NCBI GenBank assembly: GCA_018241425.1
Contig: JAFEDU010000002.1
Location: 186,001-250,000 of the forward strand
Reading direction: 5' to 3'
Length of the DNA stretch: 64,000 bases
From: Pseudomonadota bacterium
GTDB taxonomy: Bacteria; Pseudomonadota; Gammaproteobacteria; Steroidobacterales; Steroidobacteraceae
Shown: positions 21,919 through 30,892 of the stretch, in pieces
How the letters are laid out: each line of letters begins with the position of its first letter
How positions within the stretch are numbered: position 1 is the first letter of the stretch
The notes under the pieces: model-generated
Database searches by the model: none
The model's input: only the letters and a program-made list of their open reading frames with translations
What the model was told of the DNA's origin: nothing
Translations under genes and position numbers: made by a program

Positions 21919-22001
21919 GGGAGGCTCCTTGTGCGGGGGCGGCGGAAACTGGGGGTCCTGCCGTAGAGATGCACGCCGGAGGGCCTTTGGATGCACGCGC
22001 C

Positions 22002-22715
22002 CTAGGCTGGGGTAGCCCCCAGGGCGGACAGCAGGATCTTCGCGAACTGGGGCCCGGTGCCGGCCTCTTCGTGCTTGAAGTAGACGAACACGTCCTCCAG
22101 GTGCCCGGCGGACTTGCGGATCCGGGCCGCCCAGGCCACGAGGTCGGGTTCGGTGTAACCCTCGTCACGCAGCCGGAAGTAGCCGTAGGAGGCCGTGATC
22201 TCCAGCGGGGTGGAGAACTTCTCGCTGTCGGCGACGCACAGGGCGAGGTTGCGCTCGCGCAGGCAGTCGAAGACGTCCCCGTCCATCCAGGACGCGTGCC
22301 GGAACTCGAAGGCGGCGCGGGTGCCCGGCGGCAGGAGGGCGGTGAACTCCCGCAGCACGGCGAGGTCCTTGCGCAGGTAGGGCGGCAGCTGGAAGAGGAT
22401 CACGCCGAGGCGCTCGCCCAAGGTGGCCGAAGTTTTCAGGAAGTAAGCCAGGAGCTCGCCGCAGTCGCGCAGCTTGGCGATGTGCGTGATCCGCTTGGGC
22501 GCCTTCAGCGTCAGACGGAACTGCGCCGGGGTCTGGTCCGCCCAGCCGGCGAGGATCTTGGTGTTCGGAGTGCGGTAGAAGGTGTAGTTGATCTCGACGC
22601 TGTCGAAGTGCTCGGCGTAGTAGGGCAGCATCTTCGCGGCCGGAAGCTTCTCGGGATAGAAGCTGCCCTTCCACTCGGGGTAGTTGTAACCGGACGTGCC
22701 GACCCAGGCCTTCAT
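22002..22715 (-). CDS. DUF72 (YecE-like) protein
   Basis: A 237-residue TIM-barrel protein of the DUF72 family: N-terminal VGTSGYNYPEWKGSFYP, then DSVEINYTFYR and FRLTLKAPKRITH, and late GYFRLRD with a FVYFKHEEAGTGP ending. Conserved aromatic and acidic residues suggest an enzymatic pocket, and nuclease-like roles have been proposed, but function is not established. It follows the MerR-TPR gene by 17 bases in the run that includes ku and ligD. Confidence 0.85.
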   Translation of the reverse strand: MKAWVGTSGYNYPEWKGSFYPEKLPAAKMLPYYAEHFDSVEINYTFYRTPNTKILAGWADQTPAQFRLTLKAPKRITHIAKLRDCGELLAYFLKTSATLGERLGVILFQLPPYLRKDLAVLREFTALLPPGTRAAFEFRHASWMDGDVFDCLRERNLALCVADSEKFSTPLEITASYGYFRLRDEGYTEPDLVAWAARIRKSAGHLEDVFVYFKHEEAGTGPQFAKILLSALGATPA

Positions 22716-22732
22716 GATGCGCGGTGCTGAGG

Positions 22733-23572
22733 TCAGAGGGTTTCGCTGCTGACCAGGCGCCGGTACTGGCCCAGGTGCCGGATCGCGTGCTGCGGCTTGC
22801 CCATCGATTCGTACAGGCGCGCGAGGTTGTAGTGGCAGTCCGCGAACTCCGGGTCCTCGCCGAGCGCGCTCTGGTAGGCCTGGAGCGCGGCGCCCGCATC
22901 CCCGAGGTCCTCCAGCAGCACCCCCTGGTTGAAGAGGAGCAGCGAGTCCGCACCGACGCGTTCGAGCGCCCGGGCGTAGATCTCGCTTGCCTCCTGGGTA
23001 CGGCCCTCCTCGTGGAGCAGCCGTCCCCAGTTGGTCCAGGCGGCGGCGTTCGCCGGATCGGCTTCGACGGCGCGCGCATAGGCTGCAAGCGCCCCCTCCA
23101 GATCCTGTCCCTCGAGCGCAAGGCCCCGCGCGAACCAGTCCTCGCCGGGCGCCTCTGCACCCTGGGCGGCGGCGGCGGTGGGCTGCCGGTGCTCGACGAC
23201 ATGCAGCACGCCGTTCTCGAGCGTGACGTCCAGTCCCAGGACGTACTGCCCGGTGTCGGCGCGCCAGCGGCTGTCACCCTCGCGCACCACTACGTGGTCA
23301 CCGTCGGCGCTGATGGCGAGTCCCGACAGCGGTACCGACTCGGGAAGCTCGCGTTTCAGGCCCTCCAGAGCCTGGCGGATGCGGCGCGGCGGGACCCGTG
23401 CCTTCATCAGGGCGCGCGCGGTGCGCAGCACGATCAGGTCCTGGAAGGAGAAACGGTATTCGCGGCGTGCCCCGCGCTCGGGATTGACGAAGCCGGCGCG
23501 GATCAGGCTGCGGGTGGTGGCCGGGGACAGGTCGAGGATGCGCTCGACGTCCCGCACGCTGTAGGAACGCAC
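22733..23572 (-). CDS. MerR-like DNA-binding domain fused to TPR repeats
   Basis: A 279-residue fusion. Residues 1-75 are a MerR-type winged helix (YSVRDVERILDLSPATTRSLI, then REYRFSFQDLIVLRTARAL). A ~75-residue beta-rich linker follows. About residues 145-270 contain three to four tetratricopeptide repeats, for example the segment around AAWTNWGRLLHEEGRTQEA. No effector-binding Cys is present. The fusion suggests a DNA-binding scaffold or regulator that recruits a partner through the TPRs. It begins 25 bases after ku on the same strand, so a link to end joining is possible (inference). Confidence 0.8.
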   Translation of the reverse strand: MRSYSVRDVERILDLSPATTRSLIRAGFVNPERGARREYRFSFQDLIVLRTARALMKARVPPRRIRQALEGLKRELPESVPLSGLAISADGDHVVVREGDSRWRADTGQYVLGLDVTLENGVLHVVEHRQPTAAAAQGAEAPGEDWFARGLALEGQDLEGALAAYARAVEADPANAAAWTNWGRLLHEEGRTQEASEIYARALERVGADSLLLFNQGVLLEDLGDAGAALQAYQSALGEDPEFADCHYNLARLYESMGKPQHAIRHLGQYRRLVSSETL

Positions 23573-23597
23573 TTGCCCGCCCGGATTTAGGCCGCGC

Positions 23598-24473
23598 TCA
23601 GGCGTTGCGCTTGCTCTTGCGCGCGACGCGGGCCGGTTCCTCGACGCGCTTGGGGGCCTTGCGGGGTCCGAGCTTGCTGACCGGGCCGCGCGCCTTCTCG
23701 CTCTTCTCGAGGCTCGCGCGCAGTGCGTCCATGAGGTCGATCACCTTGCCGTCCCCGGCGGGCGTCGTCTCGGCGATCGAGATCTCGTGGCCCTCGACTT
23801 TCTTCTGCACGGCGGCCTCGATACGCTCGCGCACCTCGTCCTTGAACGCGCTCGGGTCGTAGCCGGCCGCGGTCTGCTGGTCGATCAGCTGCTGCGCGAG
23901 CTTGAGTTCCGCGGGCTTCACGTCCTGCTTGGGGACCTCGATCTCCGCAGCGCTCTTCACGTCGGCGGCGAAGTGTAGCTGCTGCATCGCGAGCACGTCG
24001 CCGATCGGGCGCAGGATTACGATGTAGCCCTTGCCACGCGCCGCCCAGTGGCCGACGCCGCAGCGGTGCGACTGCTTCAGTGCCTCCACCAGCAGCGAGT
24101 ACGGCTTGGCCGCGCCCTTGTCGGGCGCGAGGTAGTAGGTCTTGTCGAAGTAGACCGGGTCGATCGACTCGATGGGCACGAACTCGGAGATGTCGACGGA
24201 GTGCGTGCCGACCTCCTCGAGCGCCTTGATCTCCTCGGGCGAGAAGCGCACGTACTGGTCCTTGGCGAACTCGTAGCCCTTCACCATGTCCTCGCGGTCG
24301 ACCACGACACCTTCCTTCTGGCAGATGTACTGCTGGCGCAGGCGCGAGCCGCAGGTCTTGTGCAGCAGGTTGAAGGAGATCGCGTTCGCGGACTGCGTCG
24401 CGGTGTAGAGCTTCACCGGGATGGCGACCAGCCCGAAGGAGACGGTGAGGGAACCGATGGAACGTGCGGCCAT
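23598..24473 (-). CDS. ku: Ku, non-homologous end-joining DNA end-binding protein
   Basis: A 291-residue bacterial Ku. The beta-barrel core starts RSIGSLTVSFGLVAIPVKLYTAT and carries the usual QYVRFSPEEIKALE and DPVYFDKTYYLAPDKG segments. The homodimer threads onto double-strand DNA ends and recruits LigD. The C-terminal ~45 residues are rich in Lys, Arg and Pro (GPRKAPKRVEEPARVARKSKRN), a tail that in other bacteria helps DNA binding and sliding. ligD lies directly upstream with a 20-base gap, so the two are probably made together. Confidence 0.95.
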   Translation of the reverse strand: MAARSIGSLTVSFGLVAIPVKLYTATQSANAISFNLLHKTCGSRLRQQYICQKEGVVVDREDMVKGYEFAKDQYVRFSPEEIKALEEVGTHSVDISEFVPIESIDPVYFDKTYYLAPDKGAAKPYSLLVEALKQSHRCGVGHWAARGKGYIVILRPIGDVLAMQQLHFAADVKSAAEIEVPKQDVKPAELKLAQQLIDQQTAAGYDPSAFKDEVRERIEAAVQKKVEGHEISIAETTPAGDGKVIDLMDALRASLEKSEKARGPVSKLGPRKAPKRVEEPARVARKSKRNA

Positions 24474-24493
24474 AAGAAATCCTGCCCTAGGAG

Positions 24494-27220
24494 TTACTTC
24501 TCACGCTTCTCGCCGAAAGCCTTTGTAAGGCTCTGTTTTAACTCGAGTACATCATGCCACCGGTCCCCGGTCCTTTCCAAGCGATCCGGTACGTCCTTGA
24601 TTGTAAAGTCCGTTGGCTCGGCCCCCTCGAGCTCTTCCCAGGTCAGGGGCATCGATACCGGGGCCCCCGGCAGCCCCCGGGGCGAATAGGCCACGTTCAG
24701 GGTCTTGCCGCGCACGTTCATGTTGTAGTCGATGAAGATCTTGCCGGTGCGCTTCTCCACCGCCCACTCCATGGTGATCTCCTTCGGGTGCTCGCGCATG
24801 ACGTGCCGCCCTATCGTTTCACAGATGTGACGGGCTTCATCGAAATTCACCGTGCGCTCTATGGGCACGAAGACGTGCAGCCCGGTCTTGCCGGAGGTCT
24901 TCACGATCGCCTCCAGCGACATCTCGCGCAGCAGCTCGTGGATCCAGAACGCCACGCGCTTGCCGGCCGCGAAGCCCTTGCGGTTGAACTCCGGCTCCTC
25001 GCCCTTCTTCTCCTTGCCGGAGTAGACGTAGGGGTCGATGTCGAACACCAGGTAGTCCGGGAAGTTGAGGATCGAGGACTCGAGCGCGGCCAGCGAGCTC
25101 GAGTAGTCGGTGGCCGCGCCCCTGGCCTCCGGTGCGAGGCTCGCGCGCGAGTGCCACACGTGGAACTCGAGCGTCCCGACCTGCCCGAGCCAAAGGAGCG
25201 TCGGCAGGTTGTTGGCGAGCAGATAGCGGTGACGCTCGTCCTTGGTCTCCGAGAACACCGTCACGGACTCGACGAACTCCGGCAACGACTGCGCCCAGTG
25301 CTTCTGGAAGAAGCGCTCGCCATCGATGCCCTCGGGCATGCGGATCATGGTGAGCGGGCGGTCGGCGAGGTGCGGCAGCATGAAGCGCGCGACGCGCGCC
25401 AGGTACACCAGAAGGTCGCGCTTGGTGATCGCCGTCGCACGGCGGTTCGCGGCCGGCCAGTACACGCGGTCCAGGTGGGTGAGCTTGATGCGGGCCTCGC
25501 CCACCCGCAGATCGAAACCCTTGGCCGGGGAGCGCAGCTGCTCGAGGATGTCCGCGACCTCATCCGGGGCCGATTTCGTCGCAGCTGCAGGTTTCGCCGC
25601 CGGACGGCGGCCCTTGGCGGCGGCCGCGGGGCCGCGGATGTTACGGGGTGGCATGTCGTCCCTCAGTCGCACGAATACGGGCGCGCGCAGGGCCCCGGCC
25701 GGGGTCCACTCGCTGAAGCTGACCTCGGCCACGAGCTCGGGGGTGAGCCAGGTGGTCGGGCGGTGCAGAGGCACCTCGCCTGCGAACGGTGAGGTCTTGC
25801 GCCTGAGAGCTGCGGTGCGCCGCATGAGGTCCGCGATGACTTCCTCATCGAGGCCCGAGCCGACGTGACCGGCATAGCGCAGGGCCGCCCCGTCGTAGTA
25901 ACCCAGGAGCAGCGCACCAAGCGTCTCGCGGGCGCCCTTGCCGCGCGTGTAGCCGCCGACCACGAACTCGCCGGTGGCGATGGCCTTGATCTTGAGCCAG
26001 GCACGGGAGCGCGTCCCCGGGATATAGGGGCTGTCGAGTCGCTTGGCGACGATCCCTTCATAGCCATGAGCCAGGGCCGCATCGTAGAGCTCCCGCGCAT
26101 CGCTGGAGCCATGCACCAGCTGCAGATGCCTGTCCGGAAGCAGACACTGCCCGAGGTACCGGTGTCTGTCGGCGTAGGACGCCGGCCTCAGGTTCAGGCC
26201 TGCAAAGTGGAGCAGGTCGAAGCACACGAGGACCGCCGGGGTGGCACGCTGGGCCGCGGCGATCTCGGCCGGGGACTTCAGCTGTGCACGGTTCTGGAGG
26301 GCATTGAAGGAGGGGCGCCCGTCGGCGTCGAGGGCCACGATCTCACCGTCGAGGACCAGCGTCGCGGCGGGCTGTGCCGCAAGCTCGGTCACGATTTCCG
26401 GGAAGAAGGGCGTCAGGTCCAGGCCGCGGCGTGAGCTCAGGTGCACCTTGCCATGATCGACCGCCGCGAGCACCCGGTAGCCGTCTAGCTTGGGCTCGTA
26501 ACTCCATTGCGGATCGGAACGCGGCTCGTCGGCGCTCTCGGCGAGCATGGGCTTGAGGTCCCGGGGCAGGGTCTCCGGCGGCCCGGTCGGCGCGAGGCGC
26601 AGCGCCGGCAGCGTCTGTGTGACTTTCCTGGGGATGACGTCCTCCACCGTGGCGCCCGAGAGCGGCGATGCCGCCCGCGCCAGGAGGTCGTTGGCGTGGG
26701 CAAAGCGATCCTTGTGCTTGATGAGAAGCCACTGGGTGCTCTGGCGGGTACGTACCAGCGTGTACGACCCCTTGAGCTTCTCGCCACACAGACAGATGGA
26801 GAGCTTGCCCTCGCGCAGGCCGTCATGCATGCGGCGCTCCGCGGCCGCGCGGTCATCGAAGTCGTACTTTGCGTCCTCGTCCGGAGAATAGACGCCGCAG
26901 TCCCAGACGATGACGCTGCCGGCCCCGTACTGCCCCTGCGGGATCGCGCCCTCGAACGAGCCGTAGTCGAACGGGTGATCCTCCACCTGGACCGCCATGC
27001 GCTTGTCGGCCGGGTCGCAGGACGGTCCCTTCGGGACTGCCCAGGACTTCAGTACCCCGTCGAGCTCGAGGCGGAAGTCGTAGTGCAGCTGCCGCGCGGA
27101 ATGCTTCTGCACCACGAACAGCAGCGGCCCCGTCCGGCGCGCCGGCAGGCGCGCGGGCGGTTCCGGCGTGCGCTTGAAGCTGCGCTTCTCGGCGTAGCGC
27201 GTGAGGGCGGCCTTCTTCAT
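24494..27220 (-). CDS. ligD: DNA ligase D, PE-LIG-POL architecture
   Basis: A 908-residue end-joining enzyme with three domains. First, a 3'-phosphoesterase at ~30-190 (RQLHYDFRLELDG, EDHPFDYGSFEG). Second, an ATP-dependent ligase whose motif I, EPKLDGYR, places the adenylated Lys at 244. Third, a primase-type polymerase from ~610 to the end, with the metal motif VFDIDP near 727 followed by a lysine- and glutamate-rich insertion (YSGKEKKGEEPEF). The order matches Pseudomonas LigD rather than the mycobacterial POL-PE-LIG form. The ATG at 27220 overlaps the hydrolase stop (ATGA); the open frame extending to 27652 is a shadow. Confidence 0.95.
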   Translation of the reverse strand: MKKAALTRYAEKRSFKRTPEPPARLPARRTGPLLFVVQKHSARQLHYDFRLELDGVLKSWAVPKGPSCDPADKRMAVQVEDHPFDYGSFEGAIPQGQYGAGSVIVWDCGVYSPDEDAKYDFDDRAAAERRMHDGLREGKLSICLCGEKLKGSYTLVRTRQSTQWLLIKHKDRFAHANDLLARAASPLSGATVEDVIPRKVTQTLPALRLAPTGPPETLPRDLKPMLAESADEPRSDPQWSYEPKLDGYRVLAAVDHGKVHLSSRRGLDLTPFFPEIVTELAAQPAATLVLDGEIVALDADGRPSFNALQNRAQLKSPAEIAAAQRATPAVLVCFDLLHFAGLNLRPASYADRHRYLGQCLLPDRHLQLVHGSSDARELYDAALAHGYEGIVAKRLDSPYIPGTRSRAWLKIKAIATGEFVVGGYTRGKGARETLGALLLGYYDGAALRYAGHVGSGLDEEVIADLMRRTAALRRKTSPFAGEVPLHRPTTWLTPELVAEVSFSEWTPAGALRAPVFVRLRDDMPPRNIRGPAAAAKGRRPAAKPAAATKSAPDEVADILEQLRSPAKGFDLRVGEARIKLTHLDRVYWPAANRRATAITKRDLLVYLARVARFMLPHLADRPLTMIRMPEGIDGERFFQKHWAQSLPEFVESVTVFSETKDERHRYLLANNLPTLLWLGQVGTLEFHVWHSRASLAPEARGAATDYSSSLAALESSILNFPDYLVFDIDPYVYSGKEKKGEEPEFNRKGFAAGKRVAFWIHELLREMSLEAIVKTSGKTGLHVFVPIERTVNFDEARHICETIGRHVMREHPKEITMEWAVEKRTGKIFIDYNMNVRGKTLNVAYSPRGLPGAPVSMPLTWEELEGAEPTDFTIKDVPDRLERTGDRWHDVLELKQSLTKAFGEKREK

Positions 27221-27906
27221 GCGTGCCTGAGCATCCATCCCGCGGCGCAGGCGAGCAACGCCTCGAGCACCTCGGGGTCGCGCCGGCCGGAGCGCACCGG
27301 CACGTGGAAGGAGTGATCGGCTTCCATCACCCACTCGACCTCGGCGCGTGCGCCGAGCCTTCCGATGACGCCCTCGAGTCGTTCGCGCTCCGCCAGCGCG
27401 TCTTGCGTTCCCTGCACGAACAGCATCGGGAGGTCGACGCGATCCAGATGCTCGGCCCGCTTGATCCCGGGTTCCCCGGCCGGGTGCAGCGGAAAGCCGA
27501 AGAACACCAGGCCGCGGATCCCCTCGAGGCCGTGCTCGGCCTGGGCCTGGGATGTCATGCGGCCGCCGAAGGATCGGCCACCGGCAAACCAACTCAGCTG
27601 GGGCCCGCGGCTGCGCGCCGCAGCCACCGCGGCACGCACCGTGGCGTGACACAAGGCGGGCGCATCGGGACGCCTGGAGCCCCGCTCGGAATACGGGAAG
27701 TTGTAGCGCAGGGTGGCGATGCGCTGGCCGGCCAACCCCTGCGCGGTCGCGCGCATCGAGGGGTGATCGAGGCGGGTTCCGGCACCGTGACCCAGGACCA
27801 GGCCAGCGCGCGCATCCCGCATCCCCAGCAGCAGGCCGCTGACTTCGCCGTCTCCGTCGACCGGCAGACGCAGGGGCTCCTCCCCGGGCTGCGCGGCCAC
27901 GCCCAT
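27217..27906 (-). CDS. Alpha/beta hydrolase, dienelactone-hydrolase/TEX30-like
   Basis: A 229-residue alpha/beta hydrolase. The core strand [15 protein letters not shown] provides the oxyanion loop; the nucleophile elbow is probably [12 protein letters not shown] (G-x-S-x-G); [15 protein letters not shown] carries the acidic residue; and the catalytic His is in EADHSFHVP. This pattern fits the small KANL3/TEX30-like hydrolases. The start directly abuts the GH13 stop and its own stop overlaps ligD, so it is translated within that run. Nothing links it biochemically to DNA repair. Confidence 0.8.
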   Translation of the reverse strand: MGVAAQPGEEPLRLPVDGDGEVSGLLLGMRDARAGLVLGHGAGTRLDHPSMRATAQGLAGQRIATLRYNFPYSERGSRRPDAPALCHATVRAAVAAARSRGPQLSWFAGGRSFGGRMTSQAQAEHGLEGIRGLVFFGFPLHPAGEPGIKRAEHLDRVDLPMLFVQGTQDALAERERLEGVIGRLGARAEVEWVMEADHSFHVPVRSGRRDPEVLEALLACAAGWMLRHA

Positions 27907-29664
27907 CTACTCGACCGCGCCGACCCAGGCGCCGAAGGCGGGCAGGGTGATCCGTCCGCCGGCCGCGACGTCGATGTCGATGGGGCTCGACAGCAGCGTG
28001 CGGAAGCGCGTACCCGCGAGGCCAGCCGAGTTGCCGGACACGGTGATCGTCTGGCTTTGCGCCGACATGTTGACCGAGACCAGCACGCCGGAACCTTCCG
28101 GCGTCACACGCGCATAAGTGAGCACGCGTGGGTTGTCCGCATCCAGTAGCACCAGGCGCCCGCCACGCAGGGCGGGGTCATTGCGGCGGAGCGCGATCAG
28201 CTTGCGATGCCAGTTAAGCACCGAGTCGAAGTCACGCCGTTCGGACTGGGCATTCACCTTTTCATAGCCCGGGGTGACCGGGAGCCAGGGGTGGGTGCTC
28301 ACCGTGAAGCCCGCCTGGGGCGAGTTGTCCCACTGCATCGGCGTGCGCTCCCCGTCACGCCCCTTTTCGCGGGGCCATCCGGTGATGCCGATCGGGTCGC
28401 GGACATCCTCGACCCGCACCGGGGTCGCCGTCGCCTGTCCGATCTCCTCGCCCTGGTACAGGAGGACCGCGGAGCGCGCCGTGAGCAGCACGGTCGCGAG
28501 CACCTTGGCGATGTCGGCGTTGTGCACGCCATCACCGAACCGGTCCCAGCTTCGCGTGCGGTCGTGGTTGTCCAGGAGCAGCAGCGGTTGCGATCCCTGT
28601 AGCTGCGTGCCGGCCTCGGTGAGCCGGCGCCGGAATTCGCGGGCATCCAGCCGGGTGGCAAAGGCAAAGGCGGTGTCCATCGGCAGGTGCAGCTCGTCGT
28701 GACGCGCGCCCCCGTACCAGGGACTCAGCTGCGCCGTGCTGCTCACGTAGGTCTCGCCCAGCAGCACGCGGTTGCCCGGATAGTGGTCGACCATGGAGCG
28801 CATGCGGCGCAGGAGCGCATGCACCTCCGGGAGGTTGTTGGTGCGCGCGTCGCTCACGGCGGCGTTGCCCTGCGAGGTTCGGCCGCCCAGCGGTGGCGCG
28901 CTGCGCAGCTGCGGGTCCTTGTAGAGCGAGGTCACCGAGTCCAGGCGGAAGCCCGCGACCCCGCGGTCGAGCCAGAACCGCATCACCTCGAACATGGCGT
29001 GCTCGACGCGCGGGTTGCGCCAGTTGAGGTCGGGCTGCTGCCGGTAGAAGCGGTGGTAGTAGTACTGGTCTATCCCGGGCACGTACTCCCAGGCCGAGCC
29101 GCCGAAGAGGCTGGTCCAGTTGTTCGGTGGCCGGTGCTTGCCGCTGCCGTCGGGAAGCCCGTTGCTCCAGATGTAGAAGTCATGGGCCGCGGAGTGGCGC
29201 GAGCGGGTGGCATCGATGAACCAGGGATGCTGGTCTGAGGTGTGGTTGAGCACCATGTCGACGAGCACCCGGATCTGGTGCTTCTGCGCTTCGGCGACCA
29301 GCCGGTCGAAGTCCGCGAGCGTCCCGTACTGGGGGTCCACCGCCACGTAGTCGCTGATGTCGTAGCCGAAGTCGACCTGCGGCGAGGGGAAGAAGGGCGT
29401 AATCCAGATGGCATCGACGCCCAGGGACTCGAGGTAGTCGAGCCGGCGCGTGATGCCGTTGAGGTCGCCCACGCCGTCGCCGTTGGAGTCCTGGAAGCTG
29501 CGCGGGTAGATCTCATAGAACACCGCGTATTTCCACCAGGGATCGGGCTGCGGCGCCGCCGCTGCCGCGGTCAGGGGCAGCAGCCCCAGGGCCACCGCCA
29601 ACACCGGGAGCCACGCCCGCCGGATCGTCTGCTGGAATCCCGCCGGCTTCATCGCGTGCGCCAT
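27907..29664 (-). CDS. GH13 alpha-glucosidase, exported
   Basis: A 585-residue glycoside hydrolase family 13 enzyme with a signal peptide (LPVLAVALGLLPLTAAAAA). The barrel motifs are intact: DMVLNHTSDQHPWF (region I), GFRLDSVTSLY with the nucleophile Asp (II), LLGETYVSS with the acid/base Glu (III) and LLLDNHDRTR (IV). The YDISDYVAVDPQYGT loop and YEIYPRSFQDSNGDG opening fit the oligo-1,6-glucosidase/alpha-glucosidase subgroup, so it likely trims malto- or isomalto-oligosaccharides in the periplasm. It starts after an AAGGAG site; a second in-frame ATG lies at 29652. It abuts the hydrolase gene. Confidence 0.88.
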   Translation of the reverse strand: MAHAMKPAGFQQTIRRAWLPVLAVALGLLPLTAAAAAPQPDPWWKYAVFYEIYPRSFQDSNGDGVGDLNGITRRLDYLESLGVDAIWITPFFPSPQVDFGYDISDYVAVDPQYGTLADFDRLVAEAQKHQIRVLVDMVLNHTSDQHPWFIDATRSRHSAAHDFYIWSNGLPDGSGKHRPPNNWTSLFGGSAWEYVPGIDQYYYHRFYRQQPDLNWRNPRVEHAMFEVMRFWLDRGVAGFRLDSVTSLYKDPQLRSAPPLGGRTSQGNAAVSDARTNNLPEVHALLRRMRSMVDHYPGNRVLLGETYVSSTAQLSPWYGGARHDELHLPMDTAFAFATRLDAREFRRRLTEAGTQLQGSQPLLLLDNHDRTRSWDRFGDGVHNADIAKVLATVLLTARSAVLLYQGEEIGQATATPVRVEDVRDPIGITGWPREKGRDGERTPMQWDNSPQAGFTVSTHPWLPVTPGYEKVNAQSERRDFDSVLNWHRKLIALRRNDPALRGGRLVLLDADNPRVLTYARVTPEGSGVLVSVNMSAQSQTITVSGNSAGLAGTRFRTLLSSPIDIDVAAGGRITLPAFGAWVGAVE

Positions 29665-29784
29665 CCTGCCCCCGGTCTCCTTTTGGCCATAGTACGCGGA
29701 ATTGGCACGCGGCCCTCAGGGCCAAGCGCCACCCTAGCGGGCGAATATGTCAGGTAGTGTCGGGTGGGACTGGGCGGCGGCGCT

Positions 29785-30390
29785 TCAGGCGGCCCTGGCG
29801 AGCATCTGCGTGAGCGCCTGCGCGATGCGCTCAAGGTGCCGGTCGACGTGCCGCACCCGGCGCTCGAACAGGCGTTCGAGCGCCAGTCCGGTTAGGCAGC
29901 AGTGCGTGAAGGTGAGTGCCTCGCGCAGGCGCGCCTCGCTTGCCCGGCAGTCCCGGAAGACCCCGCGTACCACCCGCAGGTGCGCGCGCCCTTGCCTCTG
30001 TTCCCACGCTCGCGCTGTCCGGCCGCGACGCGCCCGCAGGATCTCCAGCGATACCCGGTAGTGGTCGCCCTGGTAGTGCTCCCACATGAGTTTCACCAGC
30101 AGGCGTGCGCGCAGTCCGGCACTGCCGTGCCGCAGGCGCGGATCATTCATCACACCAATGAAGCGCGCGTACGCCAGTTCGAGAATCGCATCAAGGATGC
30201 GCTCCTTGGAGCCGAACTGGTGCTGGGCCGCGCCCCAGGTGACGCCGGCGCGGCCCGCGATGCTCTGGGCGGTGGCAGCGGCATAGCCCTGGTCGCGGAT
30301 CAGCGCAAGGGTGGAGGCGACCAGGCGCTCGCGCGTCTGGCGGGTCTTCTGCGCCTGGCGGCCGGCGCTGTGGGGGCGGGTACGGGCCAT
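29785..30390 (-). CDS. TetR-family transcriptional regulator of the P450 operon
   Basis: A 201-residue TetR protein. The helix-turn-helix spans ~15-65 (TRERLVASTLALIRDQGYAAAT, AGVTWGAAQHQFGSKERIL). The C-terminal ligand domain is rich in Arg and Leu and not diagnostic. It is divergent from the SnoaL/P450 operon with a 76-base gap holding a 24-bp palindrome that overlaps the region just before the operon's first codon. The simplest reading is a repressor released by the operon's substrate or an intermediate, and probably autoregulatory. Confidence 0.88.
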   Translation of the reverse strand: MARTRPHSAGRQAQKTRQTRERLVASTLALIRDQGYAAATAQSIAGRAGVTWGAAQHQFGSKERILDAILELAYARFIGVMNDPRLRHGSAGLRARLLVKLMWEHYQGDHYRVSLEILRARRGRTARAWEQRQGRAHLRVVRGVFRDCRASEARLREALTFTHCCLTGLALERLFERRVRHVDRHLERIAQALTQMLARAA

Positions 30391-30441
30391 GCGGGGCGAA
30401 AAATCTGCACGACGCTCGGGAAACGGTACTACACTGCCTGA

Positions 30442-30465
30442 AAAACATTACGAGCGAAATGTTTT
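30442..30465. promoter_or_regulatory. Palindromic TetR operator candidate
   Basis: AAAACATT at 30442-30449 and AATGTTTT at 30458-30465 are exact inverted repeats around an 8-base centre that is itself nearly symmetrical, giving 10 of 12 paired positions. It sits between tetR and the catabolic operon, ending one base before the start codon at 30467. It is strikingly A/T-rich for this sequence. A TACACT hexamer at 30430-30435 just upstream may be the -10 of the operon. Confidence 0.7.
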
Positions 30466-30466
30466 C

Positions 30467-30892
30467 ATGAGTATCGAGGCCCGTAACAAGCAGCTCGTGC
30501 GCGACTTCTTCGCCCTGCTCAATCGCGGCGACGTCGCCGGGATCGTGGCGGCCTACGCGCCCGACGGACGCCTGCGCACCATGGGACGCACGCTCATCTC
30601 CGGCACCTTCACCCGCGCACAGATCGAGGCCGCCGCAGGGGGCATCTACCAGGCGTTCCCGCAGGGCCTGAGATTCGCCATCGATGCGATGACCGCTGAG
30701 GGAGAGCGCGTGGCCGTCGAGGCGCACTCGCACGGGCCGCACGTTTCCGGAGTCACGTACAGCAACGAGTACCACTTCCTGTTCGTATTCCGCGACGGGC
30801 AATTGCTGGAGCTGCGCGAATACATGGATACCGAGCGCGTGACGGACATCCTCTGCGGCGGCGCACGTCCGCCCGCGGGTCCCGGGGCATGA
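30467..30892 (+). CDS. SnoaL/NTF2-like (ketosteroid-isomerase fold) protein
   Basis: A 141-residue protein of the NTF2-like superfamily: RNKQLVRDFFALLNRGDVAGIVAAYAPDGRLRTMG is the typical helix and strand opening, and the end (HFLFVFRDGQLLELREYMDTERV) is the usual final sheet. Members act as small isomerases, cyclases or hydratases on lipophilic substrates or only bind them. The ATG at 30467 follows directly on the operator palindrome; the longer open frame would run through tetR regulatory DNA. First gene of the operon; its stop overlaps the next start as ATGA. Confidence 0.82.
   Translation: MSIEARNKQLVRDFFALLNRGDVAGIVAAYAPDGRLRTMGRTLISGTFTRAQIEAAAGGIYQAFPQGLRFAIDAMTAEGERVAVEAHSHGPHVSGVTYSNEYHFLFVFRDGQLLELREYMDTERVTDILCGGARPPAGPGA

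Noticed and set aside
24494..27652. LigD extended N-terminally to 1052 residues
   Set aside because: The extra part is antisense-like and overlaps the hydrolase; the ATG at 27220 has an ATGA junction and gives the normal domain order.
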